Positions 34,950 to 43,280 of a stretch of DNA of 64,000 nt are shown one piece after another. Under the pieces are notes generated by a model, which saw only the letters and a program-made list of their open reading frames with translations, was not told the DNA's origin and did no database searches. Source of the DNA: Alkaliflexus imshenetskii DSM 15055. Its GTDB lineage: Bacteria; Bacteroidota; Bacteroidia; Bacteroidales; Marinilabiliaceae. Within the stretch, counting starts at the first letter, position 1, and every line of letters starts with the position of its first letter. The stretch covers positions 3,311,725-3,375,724 of the forward strand of contig NZ_KI912105.1 of NCBI RefSeq assembly GCF_000517065.1, written 5' to 3'. Position numbers and translations under genes: made by a program.

Positions 34950-35894
34950 TTGAAACAGACCTCTTCTCATATCGCCATTGCTGGTTACAGCAATTTTAAG
35001 TTGCTTTCGTCGGCAAAGTTTGGTAAGGTATGGAGCGCAACCGAGGAGGTCTCCCAAAAGAGTGTGGTGGTAAAGGAAATTCCTTCGGATACAGAGAAAT
35101 CAGACATTATAAATCAGCTTGGCAGCATTGTACACCCAGCACTTCTCAACCGATATAAAACGATACATTTTGAGGGTAAAACCTACCTTGTAAGAGCATT
35201 TGTTGCAGGTAGAACAATAAAGGAAATATTAGTCAATCCGCGTATTTACAGGAAAATTGATACCCGGTTTTGGATGGATGGTTTTATTCAGTTGGCCTCG
35301 GGATTGGAGTGTCTGCACCAATATGGAGTGTTGCACTGTGACATAAAACCATCCAATATTCTCGTGGTATATGCAGATGGTGAGGATTCTCGAATGTTTA
35401 AGCCGAAGCATATCAGGCTTATCGATTTTGAACTTTGCCGAAAGTATCCCTCGATTTCGGAAGGCAGTAGGACGCCTTTTGCGATGGGTTATTCGCCGCC
35501 TGAGCAGATGCTCAACTATGGTGAGTTGTTGTGTCCGGCCAGTGATTTGTTTGCACTCGGCGTAACGCTCTACGAGGTGCTTACTCACAAAAAGGCCTTT
35601 CACTATTTTGACCCGGAAATGTTGTTGCATCTACAACTTAACTCACCATTGCGAAAGCCTTTTGGCATGCGACAGGAGATTTTCAGAATAATAGAAAAAG
35701 CAACCGCACGGCAACCATTTCGCCTGCCACCTCGCCTGTTGAATCACGATGAGATTATTAGCAACATTCAGGCGGGGATTCAATTGCGGTTCTCATCTGC
35801 GTCTCAGTTTGCAGAAGCGCTTGGTGTTGAAGCAAATTATTGTCGGAATGCCAGAACTAATTTGGTAGAAAAGTTGTTTAAGTTTCTAAAGTGA
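34950..35894 (+). CDS. Eukaryote-like Ser/Thr protein kinase with altered catalytic motifs
   Basis: A 314-residue soluble Hanks-type kinase domain with no membrane segment or sensor attached. The ATP-binding Lys is Lys42 (VVVKEIP). The catalytic loop reads LHCDIKPSNIL, so the base Asp131 and the Lys and Asn are kept but HRD is HCD. The metal motif is LIDFEL, that is DFE in place of DFG (Asp159, Glu161). APE is PPE. The glycine loop (LSSAKFGKVW) is also reduced. The protein may be a weak or specially regulated kinase. TTG at 34950 is the only start that keeps the whole domain; no ATG lies nearby. Its target is unknown. Confidence 0.87.
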   Translation: MKQTSSHIAIAGYSNFKLLSSAKFGKVWSATEEVSQKSVVVKEIPSDTEKSDIINQLGSIVHPALLNRYKTIHFEGKTYLVRAFVAGRTIKEILVNPRIYRKIDTRFWMDGFIQLASGLECLHQYGVLHCDIKPSNILVVYADGEDSRMFKPKHIRLIDFELCRKYPSISEGSRTPFAMGYSPPEQMLNYGELLCPASDLFALGVTLYEVLTHKKAFHYFDPEMLLHLQLNSPLRKPFGMRQEIFRIIEKATARQPFRLPPRLLNHDEIISNIQAGIQLRFSSASQFAEALGVEANYCRNARTNLVEKLFKFLK

Positions 35895-35923
35895 TTTGTT
35901 TGACAACAGGCGTGGTAACTTTG
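35895..35923 (+). promoter_or_regulatory. Bacteroidota-type promoter for the SDR gene
   Basis: TTTG (35895-35898) and TAACTTTG (35916-35923) are separated by 17 bases, slightly shorter than the usual 19-21. The -7 box is a perfect match to TAnnTTTG. It directly follows the stop codon of the kinase gene, leaving a leader of about 55 bases before the SDR start. Confidence 0.5.
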
Positions 35924-35984
35924 AAATATATGCCACACATTGCAAATCATCAATCCTAAATTTTAAGAAGTAATAGAACTATAT

Positions 35985-36806
35985 ATGACTAAACCAGTAC
36001 TGTTTATTACGGGAGCCTCTTCAGGCATTGGCCTTGCCACCGTGAAATATTTTGTAGCAAAAGGCTGGGAGGTTGCTGCAACCATGCGTAATATTGAAAA
36101 GGCTCCTGCTGGGCTTAAACAGTTGCAAGGGGTGAAACTTTACCAATTGGATGTGACAGTGCCTGAAACAATCACAAATGCCTTAGGCCAGGCACTGAAG
36201 GATTTTGGAGCCATTACCGCCGTGGTGAATAATGCGGGTTATGGTGCCATTGGTCCGTTTGAGGGTGCCAGTGAGGCACAGATTCAACAACAGATTGACA
36301 CCAATCTTATGGGTGTTATCAGAGTTATTCAGGGTGCCATTCCAATTTTCAGGCAACAAAATGGAGGCGTAATTGTCAATATTTCATCCATCGCGGGTAG
36401 GGTGGGTATGCCACTATATTCATTGTATCATGCCACCAAGTTTGCAATAGAAGGGCTCACAGAGAGTCTTTATTATGAGTTAAGGCCATTTAACATCCGG
36501 GTGCGCCTGGTAGAACCGGGACCGGTAAAGACCGAGTTTAACGGTCGCTCAAGGCAGGATTTACCCACACCGGAAGATGGTAGCTACAATGGATTTGTTC
36601 AAAAGGTGAATCGCGCCTATGGATTGGTTTTTAGTTATGCATCTACTCCCGAAACAGTAGCCCGTACAATTTATCGCGCTACCATTCGCAAGGGGCCGGT
36701 CATTCGCTATCCATCGGGTGTGATGGCTAAAACTTTGATGGTATTTAACAAACTCACTCCCGGAAGTATTATGCGATTGTTCACCCGAGGGGTGTTAGGG
36801 CTTTGA
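35985..36806 (+). CDS. Short-chain dehydrogenase/reductase
   Basis: A 273-residue classical SDR using NAD(P)H. The cofactor motif is ITGASSGIGLATVKYF (TGxxxGxG), followed by VNNAGYGAIGPFE (NNAG) and the catalytic Ser and Tyr-x3-Lys in NISSIAG and YSLYHATKFAIEG. The C-terminal part AKTLMVFNKLTPGSIMRLFTRG is common in a large SDR group of unknown substrate. It ends five bases before the convergent Rof-like gene. Confidence 0.93.
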   Translation: MTKPVLFITGASSGIGLATVKYFVAKGWEVAATMRNIEKAPAGLKQLQGVKLYQLDVTVPETITNALGQALKDFGAITAVVNNAGYGAIGPFEGASEAQIQQQIDTNLMGVIRVIQGAIPIFRQQNGGVIVNISSIAGRVGMPLYSLYHATKFAIEGLTESLYYELRPFNIRVRLVEPGPVKTEFNGRSRQDLPTPEDGSYNGFVQKVNRAYGLVFSYASTPETVARTIYRATIRKGPVIRYPSGVMAKTLMVFNKLTPGSIMRLFTRGVLGL

Positions 36807-36811
36807 TGAAT

Positions 36812-37114
36812 TTAGTCCATACCGCCCATACAGGTTAAACAAGCAAGGGCATAGCTGTCATATTCATCATAAGCAGGACCGGGAATGCCATTAATGGTAA
36901 TGATGCGGTCTGCCCGAATTGGATCTGCGCCTGTAAGTTGAAGATATTGAGAGAAATTATCCGGTGAGATGATGCCTGCAATTTGTCCCTTTGCGCCTTC
37001 AACCTTATTGGCTTCACCAAAGTAATTCACCGAACAGATTTTGTTTTTTAACTTTTCTGATTCTACAACATCAAAAAAGATAGGGTCAACGGGCAAATAT
37101 TTATCTCTATTCAT
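36812..37114 (-). CDS. Rof-like (Rho-binding antiterminator family) protein with cysteine tail
   Basis: A 100-residue protein resembling Rof, a small inhibitor of transcription terminator Rho. The evidence is pattern-level: an opening YLPVDPIFFDVVES, a middle strand ICSVNYFG, GQIAGI, YLQLTG, and IRADRIITINGIPG, which matches the conserved end IRLDRIxxxxGxP of the family. The last 20 residues are unusual, with YALACLTCMGGMD carrying a CxxC. It is alone on the minus strand and convergent with the SDR gene. I rate the family assignment as likely but not secure. Confidence 0.55.
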   Translation of the reverse strand: MNRDKYLPVDPIFFDVVESEKLKNKICSVNYFGEANKVEGAKGQIAGIISPDNFSQYLQLTGADPIRADRIITINGIPGPAYDEYDSYALACLTCMGGMD

Positions 37115-37334
37115 AGCTTATAGTTTTAACAAAAACGATTGCATGCATGGATTGTTCCCGATGCCAGATACAAAGTTAAGACTAAAACACAATAAGGACA
37201 AGAAACTCTTTTATTGATATTCAGGTTATTTTGGCAGTTATCAGGAAAGATTGAACTTTGGCAAATAAATTGATGGGGTTTAGCCCGGTTTTGGAGATAG
37301 ATGTTATTTATAAATAGTTAATAGATAGAATGAT

Positions 37335-38474
37335 ATGATGTTTTTCGTGATTTTTTTCAGCATACATGCACTGGTGAATTTTTATATTGCCTTACGGGGA
37401 TGGCAGGCATTGGAAGCGGCTCCGGGCTTTCGGCCCTGGTTTATCCTGTTTATGTTGATTGTAACAGTTGCATACCCCGCAGGCCGGATGCTCGAGAAAA
37501 TATGGTATCATCCTGTACCAATCACCCTACATTGGGTGGGTGCCTTTTGGTTCGCAGGGATGCTTTACATCACACTAATGCTTCTTTTTACCGATATGGG
37601 GCGCATCGTTAATTATTTTCTGCCATTTTTTGATAGGTTTGGTGCGCCAGATATACCTGCATTAAAGCTTAGGGCTTTCGGCGTGGTATCGCTCATTTCT
37701 GTTTTAATCATAGCAGGAGGTCATTTCAATGCATGGTATCCAAAAATTTCAAGGGTCGATATTTCCTTGCCCAAGGGAGCCGGTAATTTGGAATACCTAA
37801 GGGTGGTTGCTGCCTCCGACATCCATTTGGGAACCATCATTGGCCCCCGAAAAACAGAGAAGCTGGTGAATACCATAAACAGTTTAAAGCCCGATATCAT
37901 CCTTTTCCCTGGTGATGTGGTTGATGAAGATGTAAAACCAGTTATAAAGCAAAACCTTGGTGAGAACCTCCAAAAACTCTCAGCGCCAATGGGCGTTTTT
38001 GCTTCAACCGGCAACCACGAGTATATTGGCGGAGGTGAACCTTCCATCAGGTATCTTGAGCAGAACGGAATCAATGTTCTGAGAGATTCGGCGCTGCTTA
38101 TAAACAATAGTTTTTATGTGGTTGGCAGAGAGGATTTACATAAAAGATGGTCCACGGGCACGGCTCGTATGGGTCTTGATGAGCTTCTGTCAGATGTGGA
38201 TTTTTCGAAACCGGTTATTTTACTCGATCATCAGCCTTACAATCTTGATGAAGCTATGCACGCCGGAGTGGATTTGCAGATATCCGGACATACACATCAC
38301 GGTCAGTTATGGCCCTTTGGTTATGTCACGAAAAGTATTTTTGAACTCAGCCGGGGCTATTTAAAAAAGGAGAATACCCACTTTTACGTTAGTACCGGAT
38401 TTGGCACTTGGGGTCCGCCTGTCAGAACTGGTAACCGTCCAGAGATTGTGCTCATCAATATCTATTTCAAATAA
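37335..38474 (+). CDS. Membrane metallophosphoesterase (YkuE-like)
   Basis: A 379-residue protein with about four N-terminal membrane segments (residues 1-135) and a C-terminal calcineurin-like phosphoesterase domain. All metal motifs are present: ASDIHLG (D-x-H), FPGDVVDED (GDxxD), STGNHEYIGG (GNHE), LDHQP, and ISGHTHHGQLWP (GHxH). This layout matches YkuE-type enzymes, and the domain may face the periplasm. Known relatives act on phosphodiester or pyrophosphate bonds in lipids or nucleotides. The substrate here is unknown. It ends 12 bases from the convergent cyclase-HD gene. Confidence 0.92.
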   Translation: MMFFVIFFSIHALVNFYIALRGWQALEAAPGFRPWFILFMLIVTVAYPAGRMLEKIWYHPVPITLHWVGAFWFAGMLYITLMLLFTDMGRIVNYFLPFFDRFGAPDIPALKLRAFGVVSLISVLIIAGGHFNAWYPKISRVDISLPKGAGNLEYLRVVAASDIHLGTIIGPRKTEKLVNTINSLKPDIILFPGDVVDEDVKPVIKQNLGENLQKLSAPMGVFASTGNHEYIGGGEPSIRYLEQNGINVLRDSALLINNSFYVVGREDLHKRWSTGTARMGLDELLSDVDFSKPVILLDHQPYNLDEAMHAGVDLQISGHTHHGQLWPFGYVTKSIFELSRGYLKKENTHFYVSTGFGTWGPPVRTGNRPEIVLINIYFK

Positions 38475-38486
38475 AACCGTACAACA

Positions 38487-39929
38487 TTAAATCATTGAAC
38501 TGTTACTTATAAGCTGTTCAAGCCGATCTATCTGCTGCTGTTTGTTCACTTCACGTAACTGTAACGCCGTTTTCGTAAAATACTGATGGTTACTGATAAA
38601 CTTTAACTGAAGTTTGTTCCACTCTTTCCAGGAGCCAATCATATCATACTCTTTCAGCTCTTTGAAAAGGGTGTTGGATACCGGAATAAAATCGGTTCTT
38701 CCGAGGTAATCAAGATCTGAATCGCACATAATTGCTTCGAGCAGATCCATGGGTTTAGGCGGCATCTTGGTAGCCATAATCAGCCGGCATACGGTCTCAA
38801 TCTGTTCGGCATCAAAATCGTAGCTTGCAAGCTTTTCGCGCGCCATCACCGTGCCGTAATGTTCATGATTTTTATAGCTGATGGTGTGTCCGGCATCATG
38901 AAACAGTGCAGCAAGTTTTAGCAGAAGGATGTTCTCTTCGGAGACACCTTCGGCCCAACCGATGAGTTCAACTTCTGTTATCACATCAATTGTATGTTTT
39001 ATGTTGTGATAATATAGATTTTCAGGTAGTTTTGATTCAAGATAATCGAGTAGTTCTTCCTGAATATCCAGGAATTTTAGCGTGAGGTATTGAACTTTGA
39101 ATTTGTGGTTTGGTATCAAATCCGATTCGGATGATTGAAGTTCAGGTCGGTAACCTGAGATGTTGTACATTCCCAAATTACCTTTGTATTTCACGGGCAT
39201 TTTGCCAATCAGTGAACTGTCGAAAAACTCCTTAATCAATTCATAGGTCATTACAGAGGTTGAGATTGATGAAGCCGGACATGCCTCTCCAAGTCTGCAT
39301 GCAATGTTGATGCTGTCGCCTGAGAAACTATATCCTTGCGCAGAGTTCCCACCGGGTATTGCCACAACAGGGCCGGTATGTATGCCCATTTTCAGCCTCC
39401 AGAATTGCTTTCCATCGGGCGCTTTCAGCTTCTCAACTGCTTGTTGCATTTCAAGCGCTACACGAACAATATCAATGGGGTTGGTTCGGTTTTCGCCCTG
39501 AAGCCCGGCTGCAAATATCATTACATCACCTACCGATTTTATTTTAACAACGTTATAGATAAAAGCTATCTCCTCCAATGCAAGGTACAGTTCATCCAAT
39601 AGATCGACCATGGGTGAGGGGTCTTCCAATCTGTATAGCTCTTCAAATCCATGAACTGATATATAAAGTACAGATACCATTCTCAGCCTTTTGGCATTCT
39701 TTCTGGCATCTCTGACTTTTTCTTCGGGTTCCTGTGCGTATTTCGAAACGATGTCCTGATATTGCTTATTCTGCATCTCTATGCTGGTAAATCGTTTTAC
39801 CAGCTCGTCCAACTGATTTTTTAATTCTTTGTTTCTGTCGGCCAATCGATGTATGCGCTCTATATAGCTTTCGGGCTCTTCCATTAAAGCAGGTAGTTTA
39901 GCTAGGTTTTTCACGGGCTTTGTTATCAA
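38487..39929 (-). CDS. Class III nucleotide cyclase-like domain fused to HD phosphohydrolase domain
   Basis: A 480-residue cytosolic fusion. Residues about 20-70 form a coiled coil (ADRNKELKNQLDELVKRF). The cyclase-like domain (about 80-265) keeps the second metal Asp135 and base-contact Lys131 in IKSVGD, and the transition-state Asn208 and Arg212 in SINIACRL. The first metal Asp is replaced: LYISVHGF has Ser91 where cyclases have Asp. From about residue 280 an HD/PDEase-like domain follows, with YYHNIKHT, LAALFHDAGH, NHEHYG and MCDSDLDYLG, so its metal site looks complete. It may sense a nucleotide through the cyclase domain and hydrolyse a cyclic nucleotide, which is inference. Confidence 0.82.
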   Translation of the reverse strand: MITKPVKNLAKLPALMEEPESYIERIHRLADRNKELKNQLDELVKRFTSIEMQNKQYQDIVSKYAQEPEEKVRDARKNAKRLRMVSVLYISVHGFEELYRLEDPSPMVDLLDELYLALEEIAFIYNVVKIKSVGDVMIFAAGLQGENRTNPIDIVRVALEMQQAVEKLKAPDGKQFWRLKMGIHTGPVVAIPGGNSAQGYSFSGDSINIACRLGEACPASSISTSVMTYELIKEFFDSSLIGKMPVKYKGNLGMYNISGYRPELQSSESDLIPNHKFKVQYLTLKFLDIQEELLDYLESKLPENLYYHNIKHTIDVITEVELIGWAEGVSEENILLLKLAALFHDAGHTISYKNHEHYGTVMAREKLASYDFDAEQIETVCRLIMATKMPPKPMDLLEAIMCDSDLDYLGRTDFIPVSNTLFKELKEYDMIGSWKEWNKLQLKFISNHQYFTKTALQLREVNKQQQIDRLEQLISNSSMI

Positions 39930-40194
39930 ATTTACTACAAAATACGTAGTGAGGTATCTAAAAGGTTTCCTTAAATTGATGGAATAATGGGGTTTATAGA
40001 AGATAGTGCGGACTCTTTTTTTGAATCGTGTGGTGATAGTTTCTGATTTCCAGACAGTAGGAGTAGATGGTTGGTTGGGGAATAAGAGGCGTAAATATCG
40101 TTCTGTTGAACTGTTTTTTGACCAGTTGAAACTTTATCTTGATAAGCGAGCAGGTTCGGTCATTGTCACTGTTGAAATTGCGCCAGACTTCCGA

Positions 40195-41118
40195 CTACTT
40201 TAGTAAAAGGGATTTAACCATTTCAACTCTCTCTTCGAGCGGACTTTCTGCATTGAGCCAATGAATGGTGAAACCACGACGTTCCATGCCCCGAAACCAT
40301 GTCATTTGCCGTTTTGCAAACTGATGAATGGCAATGTTTAGCTGGTTGAACATTTCGTCGTAGCTGATTTGGCCAATGATGTGCTGTGTTAAATATTTGT
40401 ATTCAAGGCCATAGTAAATTAGGTCATCGGGAGATATGCCTTCCGACAACAGCGACTTCACCTCTTCAATCATTCCCGATTTCAGCCGCTGCTCCAGACG
40501 TCTGGTGATTTTTGCACGTCGTGCGTCCCGGTCAATGTTGATGCCAACTATTAGTGGGTTGACTTCAGGCAGTTCAACTTCAATTTCCGGGTGTGTCTGA
40601 TAATAGGTTTCAATTTCAATGGCTCTAATGGCACGTTTTACAGTATCGGTATCGGTGGAATTGTGTAAGATGCGAAAAGTGGAGAGGATCTCTTCCAGCT
40701 CAGCCAGTGATTTATCCTTAAGCATTTCACGCAACGAGGGATTGGCAGGTACGTGTATCAGCTTGAATCGTTGAAGAACTGCTTCGATATACATACCTGT
40801 TCCGCCACATAATACCGGCCAGACGTTTTGTGCCTGAAGTTTTTTAAATACCTCGAAGAAATCGTTTTGAAACTCGTACACATTATATTTATAGCCCGGT
40901 TCCCGAATGTCGAGCAGGTGAGATGGTACAGTGCAGCCATCCACCAGATAATCATCATAATCTTTTCCGGTGCCCAAATCCATTCTCCTGTAAACCTGCC
41001 GTGAGTCACCACTAATTATTTCGCCCCCGATGGCTTTTGCCAGATGGGCTGCAAATGCTGTTTTTCCTGATGCGGTGGGACCTACTATGGCAACCAGATT
41101 GTATGATGCTGCTTTCAT
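40195..41118 (-). CDS. miaA: tRNA dimethylallyltransferase
   Basis: A 307-residue enzyme that adds an isopentenyl group to A37 of tRNAs reading UNN codons. The P-loop is VAIVGPTASGKTAFAAHLA, followed by ISGDSRQVYRRMDLGTGKD, then PVLCGGTGMYIEAVL and the C-terminal IHQFAKRQMTWFRGM. ATG at 41118 (MKAASYN) is preferred over 41151 because the P-loop then sits at the usual distance from the N-terminus. Upstream, between 39930 and 40194, no gene is evident. Confidence 0.96.
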   Translation of the reverse strand: MKAASYNLVAIVGPTASGKTAFAAHLAKAIGGEIISGDSRQVYRRMDLGTGKDYDDYLVDGCTVPSHLLDIREPGYKYNVYEFQNDFFEVFKKLQAQNVWPVLCGGTGMYIEAVLQRFKLIHVPANPSLREMLKDKSLAELEEILSTFRILHNSTDTDTVKRAIRAIEIETYYQTHPEIEVELPEVNPLIVGINIDRDARRAKITRRLEQRLKSGMIEEVKSLLSEGISPDDLIYYGLEYKYLTQHIIGQISYDEMFNQLNIAIHQFAKRQMTWFRGMERRGFTIHWLNAESPLEERVEMVKSLLLK

Positions 41119-41222
41119 GATTATGGATTTCCGATGTGGGTAAAGATACATCTAACAAAAATAATAACTTGCAGGCAGTGGTAAAATAGTCTGGTGAATC
41201 CGATTGGGTTCATCCATTTTTA

Positions 41223-41230
41223 TAAATTTG
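41223..41230 (+). promoter_or_regulatory. Promoter -7 box upstream of Yip1-smpB
   Basis: TAAATTTG is an exact match to TAnnTTTG, 57 bases before the Yip1 family start. A -33 box is weak (ATTG at 41203-41206, 16 bases away). Confidence 0.5.
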
Positions 41231-41287
41231 CAATGTCGTGGAGTGGATCTGAGTCGTGTTTATGAATTGTGAAATAGGAGACTTATT

Positions 41288-41878
41288 ATGACAGAGGAAA
41301 AGAAAAATGTTACCACCGCATTGATGTATAAAGGGTTGTTTTATAGGTTGAAAAATCTGGTATTGACACCCCAAAAGGAGTGGCACAAGATACATCAGGA
41401 GGATAAAAGTGTGAATGAGGTGCTGACCGAGTTTGCTCTGCCGTTGATAGGTATTTGCGCCATTGCCACCTTCCTCAATATCGTATTCAACCGCTTGGAG
41501 GTCAATTTTGAACTTGCATTAAAACATGCTGTTGTGGCTTTTTCGGCCCTGTTTGGCAGTCTCTATCTTTCATGGTTTGTTTTCCGTTTTTTGTTGTCAA
41601 AGTTTAAAATTGCCGGCAACAGTAACTTTGCCTTTCGAGTTGTGGCTTACTCATCAGGTCTTTTTTACCTGATCACCATTGTCACAAATCTTCTTCCTGA
41701 GCTGTTCTTTCTCCAATTGGCGTCTGTATATTCGCTGTATATAATTTGGTATTCCATCAGCGATAATACAGTTGGCTTGCAGGAGAGGCAGTTTACAATT
41801 ACATTGATAGTTGCGGTACTCATTCATATTATTCCTTTCTTTGTAAAGAACTTTCTGTTAAAACTGATTGCATTTTAA
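41288..41878 (+). CDS. Yip1 family membrane protein
   Basis: A 196-residue inner membrane protein with an N-terminal cytosolic stretch (YRLKNLVLTPQKEWHKI) typical of bacterial Yip1-domain proteins, then five hydrophobic segments. The function in bacteria is not established. smpB starts only three bases after its stop, so the two genes are co-transcribed and probably translationally coupled. No signal peptide. Confidence 0.82.
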   Translation: MTEEKKNVTTALMYKGLFYRLKNLVLTPQKEWHKIHQEDKSVNEVLTEFALPLIGICAIATFLNIVFNRLEVNFELALKHAVVAFSALFGSLYLSWFVFRFLLSKFKIAGNSNFAFRVVAYSSGLFYLITIVTNLLPELFFLQLASVYSLYIIWYSISDNTVGLQERQFTITLIVAVLIHIIPFFVKNFLLKLIAF

Positions 41879-41881
41879 AAT

Positions 41882-42337
41882 ATGTCAGTAAATAAAATCA
41901 ATATAAAGAACAAGCGGGGCACTTTTGATTATGAGCTTATTGAACGGTTTGTGGCAGGCATTCAGCTTGCCGGTACCGAGATAAAATCTATTCGTCAGGG
42001 CAGAGCCAGTTTGGTTGACTCTTATTGTTATTTTGTAAACAATGAGTTGTGGGTGAAGGGTATAAATATTGCCGAGTACTTTTACGGCACCTTTAACAAT
42101 CATCAGCCTACCCGAGAGCGTAAACTTTTGCTGCAACGAAAAGAACTTAACAAACTGGAGCGCAAAACCAAAGAGTCGGGTCTCACGATAATTCCATTGC
42201 GGTTATTTCTGAATGATCGCGGTTTTGCCAAGCTCGAAATTGCTTTGGCAAAAGGTAAAAAGCAACACGATAAGCGCGAAACGTTGAAAGCCAAAGATGC
42301 ATCCCGTGAGATGGATCGCATTAAAAAGAAATTTTAG
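41882..42337 (+). CDS. smpB: SsrA-binding protein SmpB
   Basis: A 151-residue RNA-binding protein that delivers tmRNA to stalled ribosomes. Typical blocks: [101 protein letters not shown]. Written in shorter form, [10 protein letters not shown] and KGKKQHDKR are the diagnostic motifs. The basic C-terminal tail ([10 protein letters not shown]) is normal. No tmRNA gene was seen nearby. Confidence 0.97.
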   Translation: MSVNKINIKNKRGTFDYELIERFVAGIQLAGTEIKSIRQGRASLVDSYCYFVNNELWVKGINIAEYFYGTFNNHQPTRERKLLLQRKELNKLERKTKESGLTIIPLRLFLNDRGFAKLEIALAKGKKQHDKRETLKAKDASREMDRIKKKF

Positions 42338-42447
42338 CATCCGTTTTATCAAAACCTATCTATCATTAAATTATTATCTTTGAATAAACTTTCTAATGTG
42401 TTTAAATTTTCTTATTTTTCGGCAGTCTGTTTTTAATAGGATTAATT

Positions 42448-42900
42448 ATGGATAAGGCCAAAAATAAAGATATCGTAAAACAAATATTTACCGAGTACCT
42501 TCAGAAGAATGGACATCGTAAAACACCAGAGCGATATGCCATTCTTGATGAAATATATTCGCGCGATGGTCATTTTGACATTGAGTCGCTCTATATTTTC
42601 ATGAAGAATAAGAATTACAGGGTAAGTAGAGCTACACTTTACAATACAATTGATTTGTTGCTTGATTGCAAACTGGTTATTAAGCATCAGTTTGGTAAAA
42701 ACATTGCTCAGTTTGAAAAAGCGTTTGAGTCTAAACAGCACGATCACTTGATTTGCATTCGTTGTGGACATGTTACGGAGTTTTGTGATCCATCGGTGCA
42801 AATTGTGTTAAACAATGCTGCCAAAGTGATGGATTTTGAAGTGTCGCATCATTCACTTTATATATACGGTACTTGCAGTAGTTGCAAATCCAAAGACTGA
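42448..42900 (+). CDS. Fur family metal-responsive repressor
   Basis: A 150-residue DNA-binding regulator. The winged helix covers about 1-85 ([38 protein letters not shown]). The C-terminal dimer and metal domain has [15 protein letters not shown], and TCSSCK at the end, which give the structural-zinc pair of CxxC motifs, plus SHHSLYIYG. This could be Fur, PerR or Zur; the sequence does not decide. A possible terminator lies 155 bases downstream. Confidence 0.92.
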   Translation: MDKAKNKDIVKQIFTEYLQKNGHRKTPERYAILDEIYSRDGHFDIESLYIFMKNKNYRVSRATLYNTIDLLLDCKLVIKHQFGKNIAQFEKAFESKQHDHLICIRCGHVTEFCDPSVQIVLNNAAKVMDFEVSHHSLYIYGTCSSCKSKD

Positions 42901-43280
42901 TATGGATTATTGAGGTCTGTCGGGTTTTGGGTTCGAATTGTTTCAAACGCTCTTTTGTTCATAAGTGCCTTCACATTTAAAGGTTTGTGTGGATGTAATA
43001 AAATTAAATTTCGTTTTTTCGAAATTATCCCATTAATAATATCTATTTTTACACATCGGAAAGTCATCCCTATAAGCGGGGACGATTTTCCGATTTTTTG
43101 TTGTTTGATGTAAGCATAAAAATCAGCTTGAGAGACCCGCTTCAGGTACATTCTTTAAACTTGATGAATTGCATTGTCAAACATCACATATAAATATCTG
43201 TTGGTGGTGCGCACAGCGTTCTCCTTCAGGAATAAATATTTTTACGCGCTGGAATACAGCATCTAATAATTTGAATTACG
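42901..43280. other. Intergenic region before purA
   Basis: This 380-base gap contains one strong hairpin with a T-run (43055-43100, annotated separately) and no credible gene. A 67-residue frame at 42910-43113 crosses the terminator and is not coding-like. A clear purA promoter was not identified. Confidence 0.5.
43055..43100 (+). terminator. Intrinsic terminator downstream of the Fur family gene
   Basis: ATCGGAAAGTCATCCC (43055-43070) pairs with GGGGACGATTTTCCGAT (43078-43094) as a long stem with a small interior loop, followed by T6. It probably ends the Fur family transcript, although it lies 155 bases after the stop. The gap leaves room for a short 3' UTR-derived RNA. Confidence 0.7.

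Noticed and set aside
40006-40203. 65-residue frame between the cyclase-HD gene and miaA, GTG start
   Set aside because: It overlaps the miaA 3' end on the opposite strand, has no family resemblance and starts with GTG in an AT-rich gap. It could be a remnant, but the support is too weak to list as a gene.
42925-42960. Possible tRNA T-loop (GGGTTCGAATTG)
   Set aside because: No matching acceptor stem, anticodon arm or D-arm can be formed around it.
42910-43113. 67-residue frame after the Fur family gene
   Set aside because: It runs through a strong terminator hairpin and its hydrophobic content reflects T-rich sequence.
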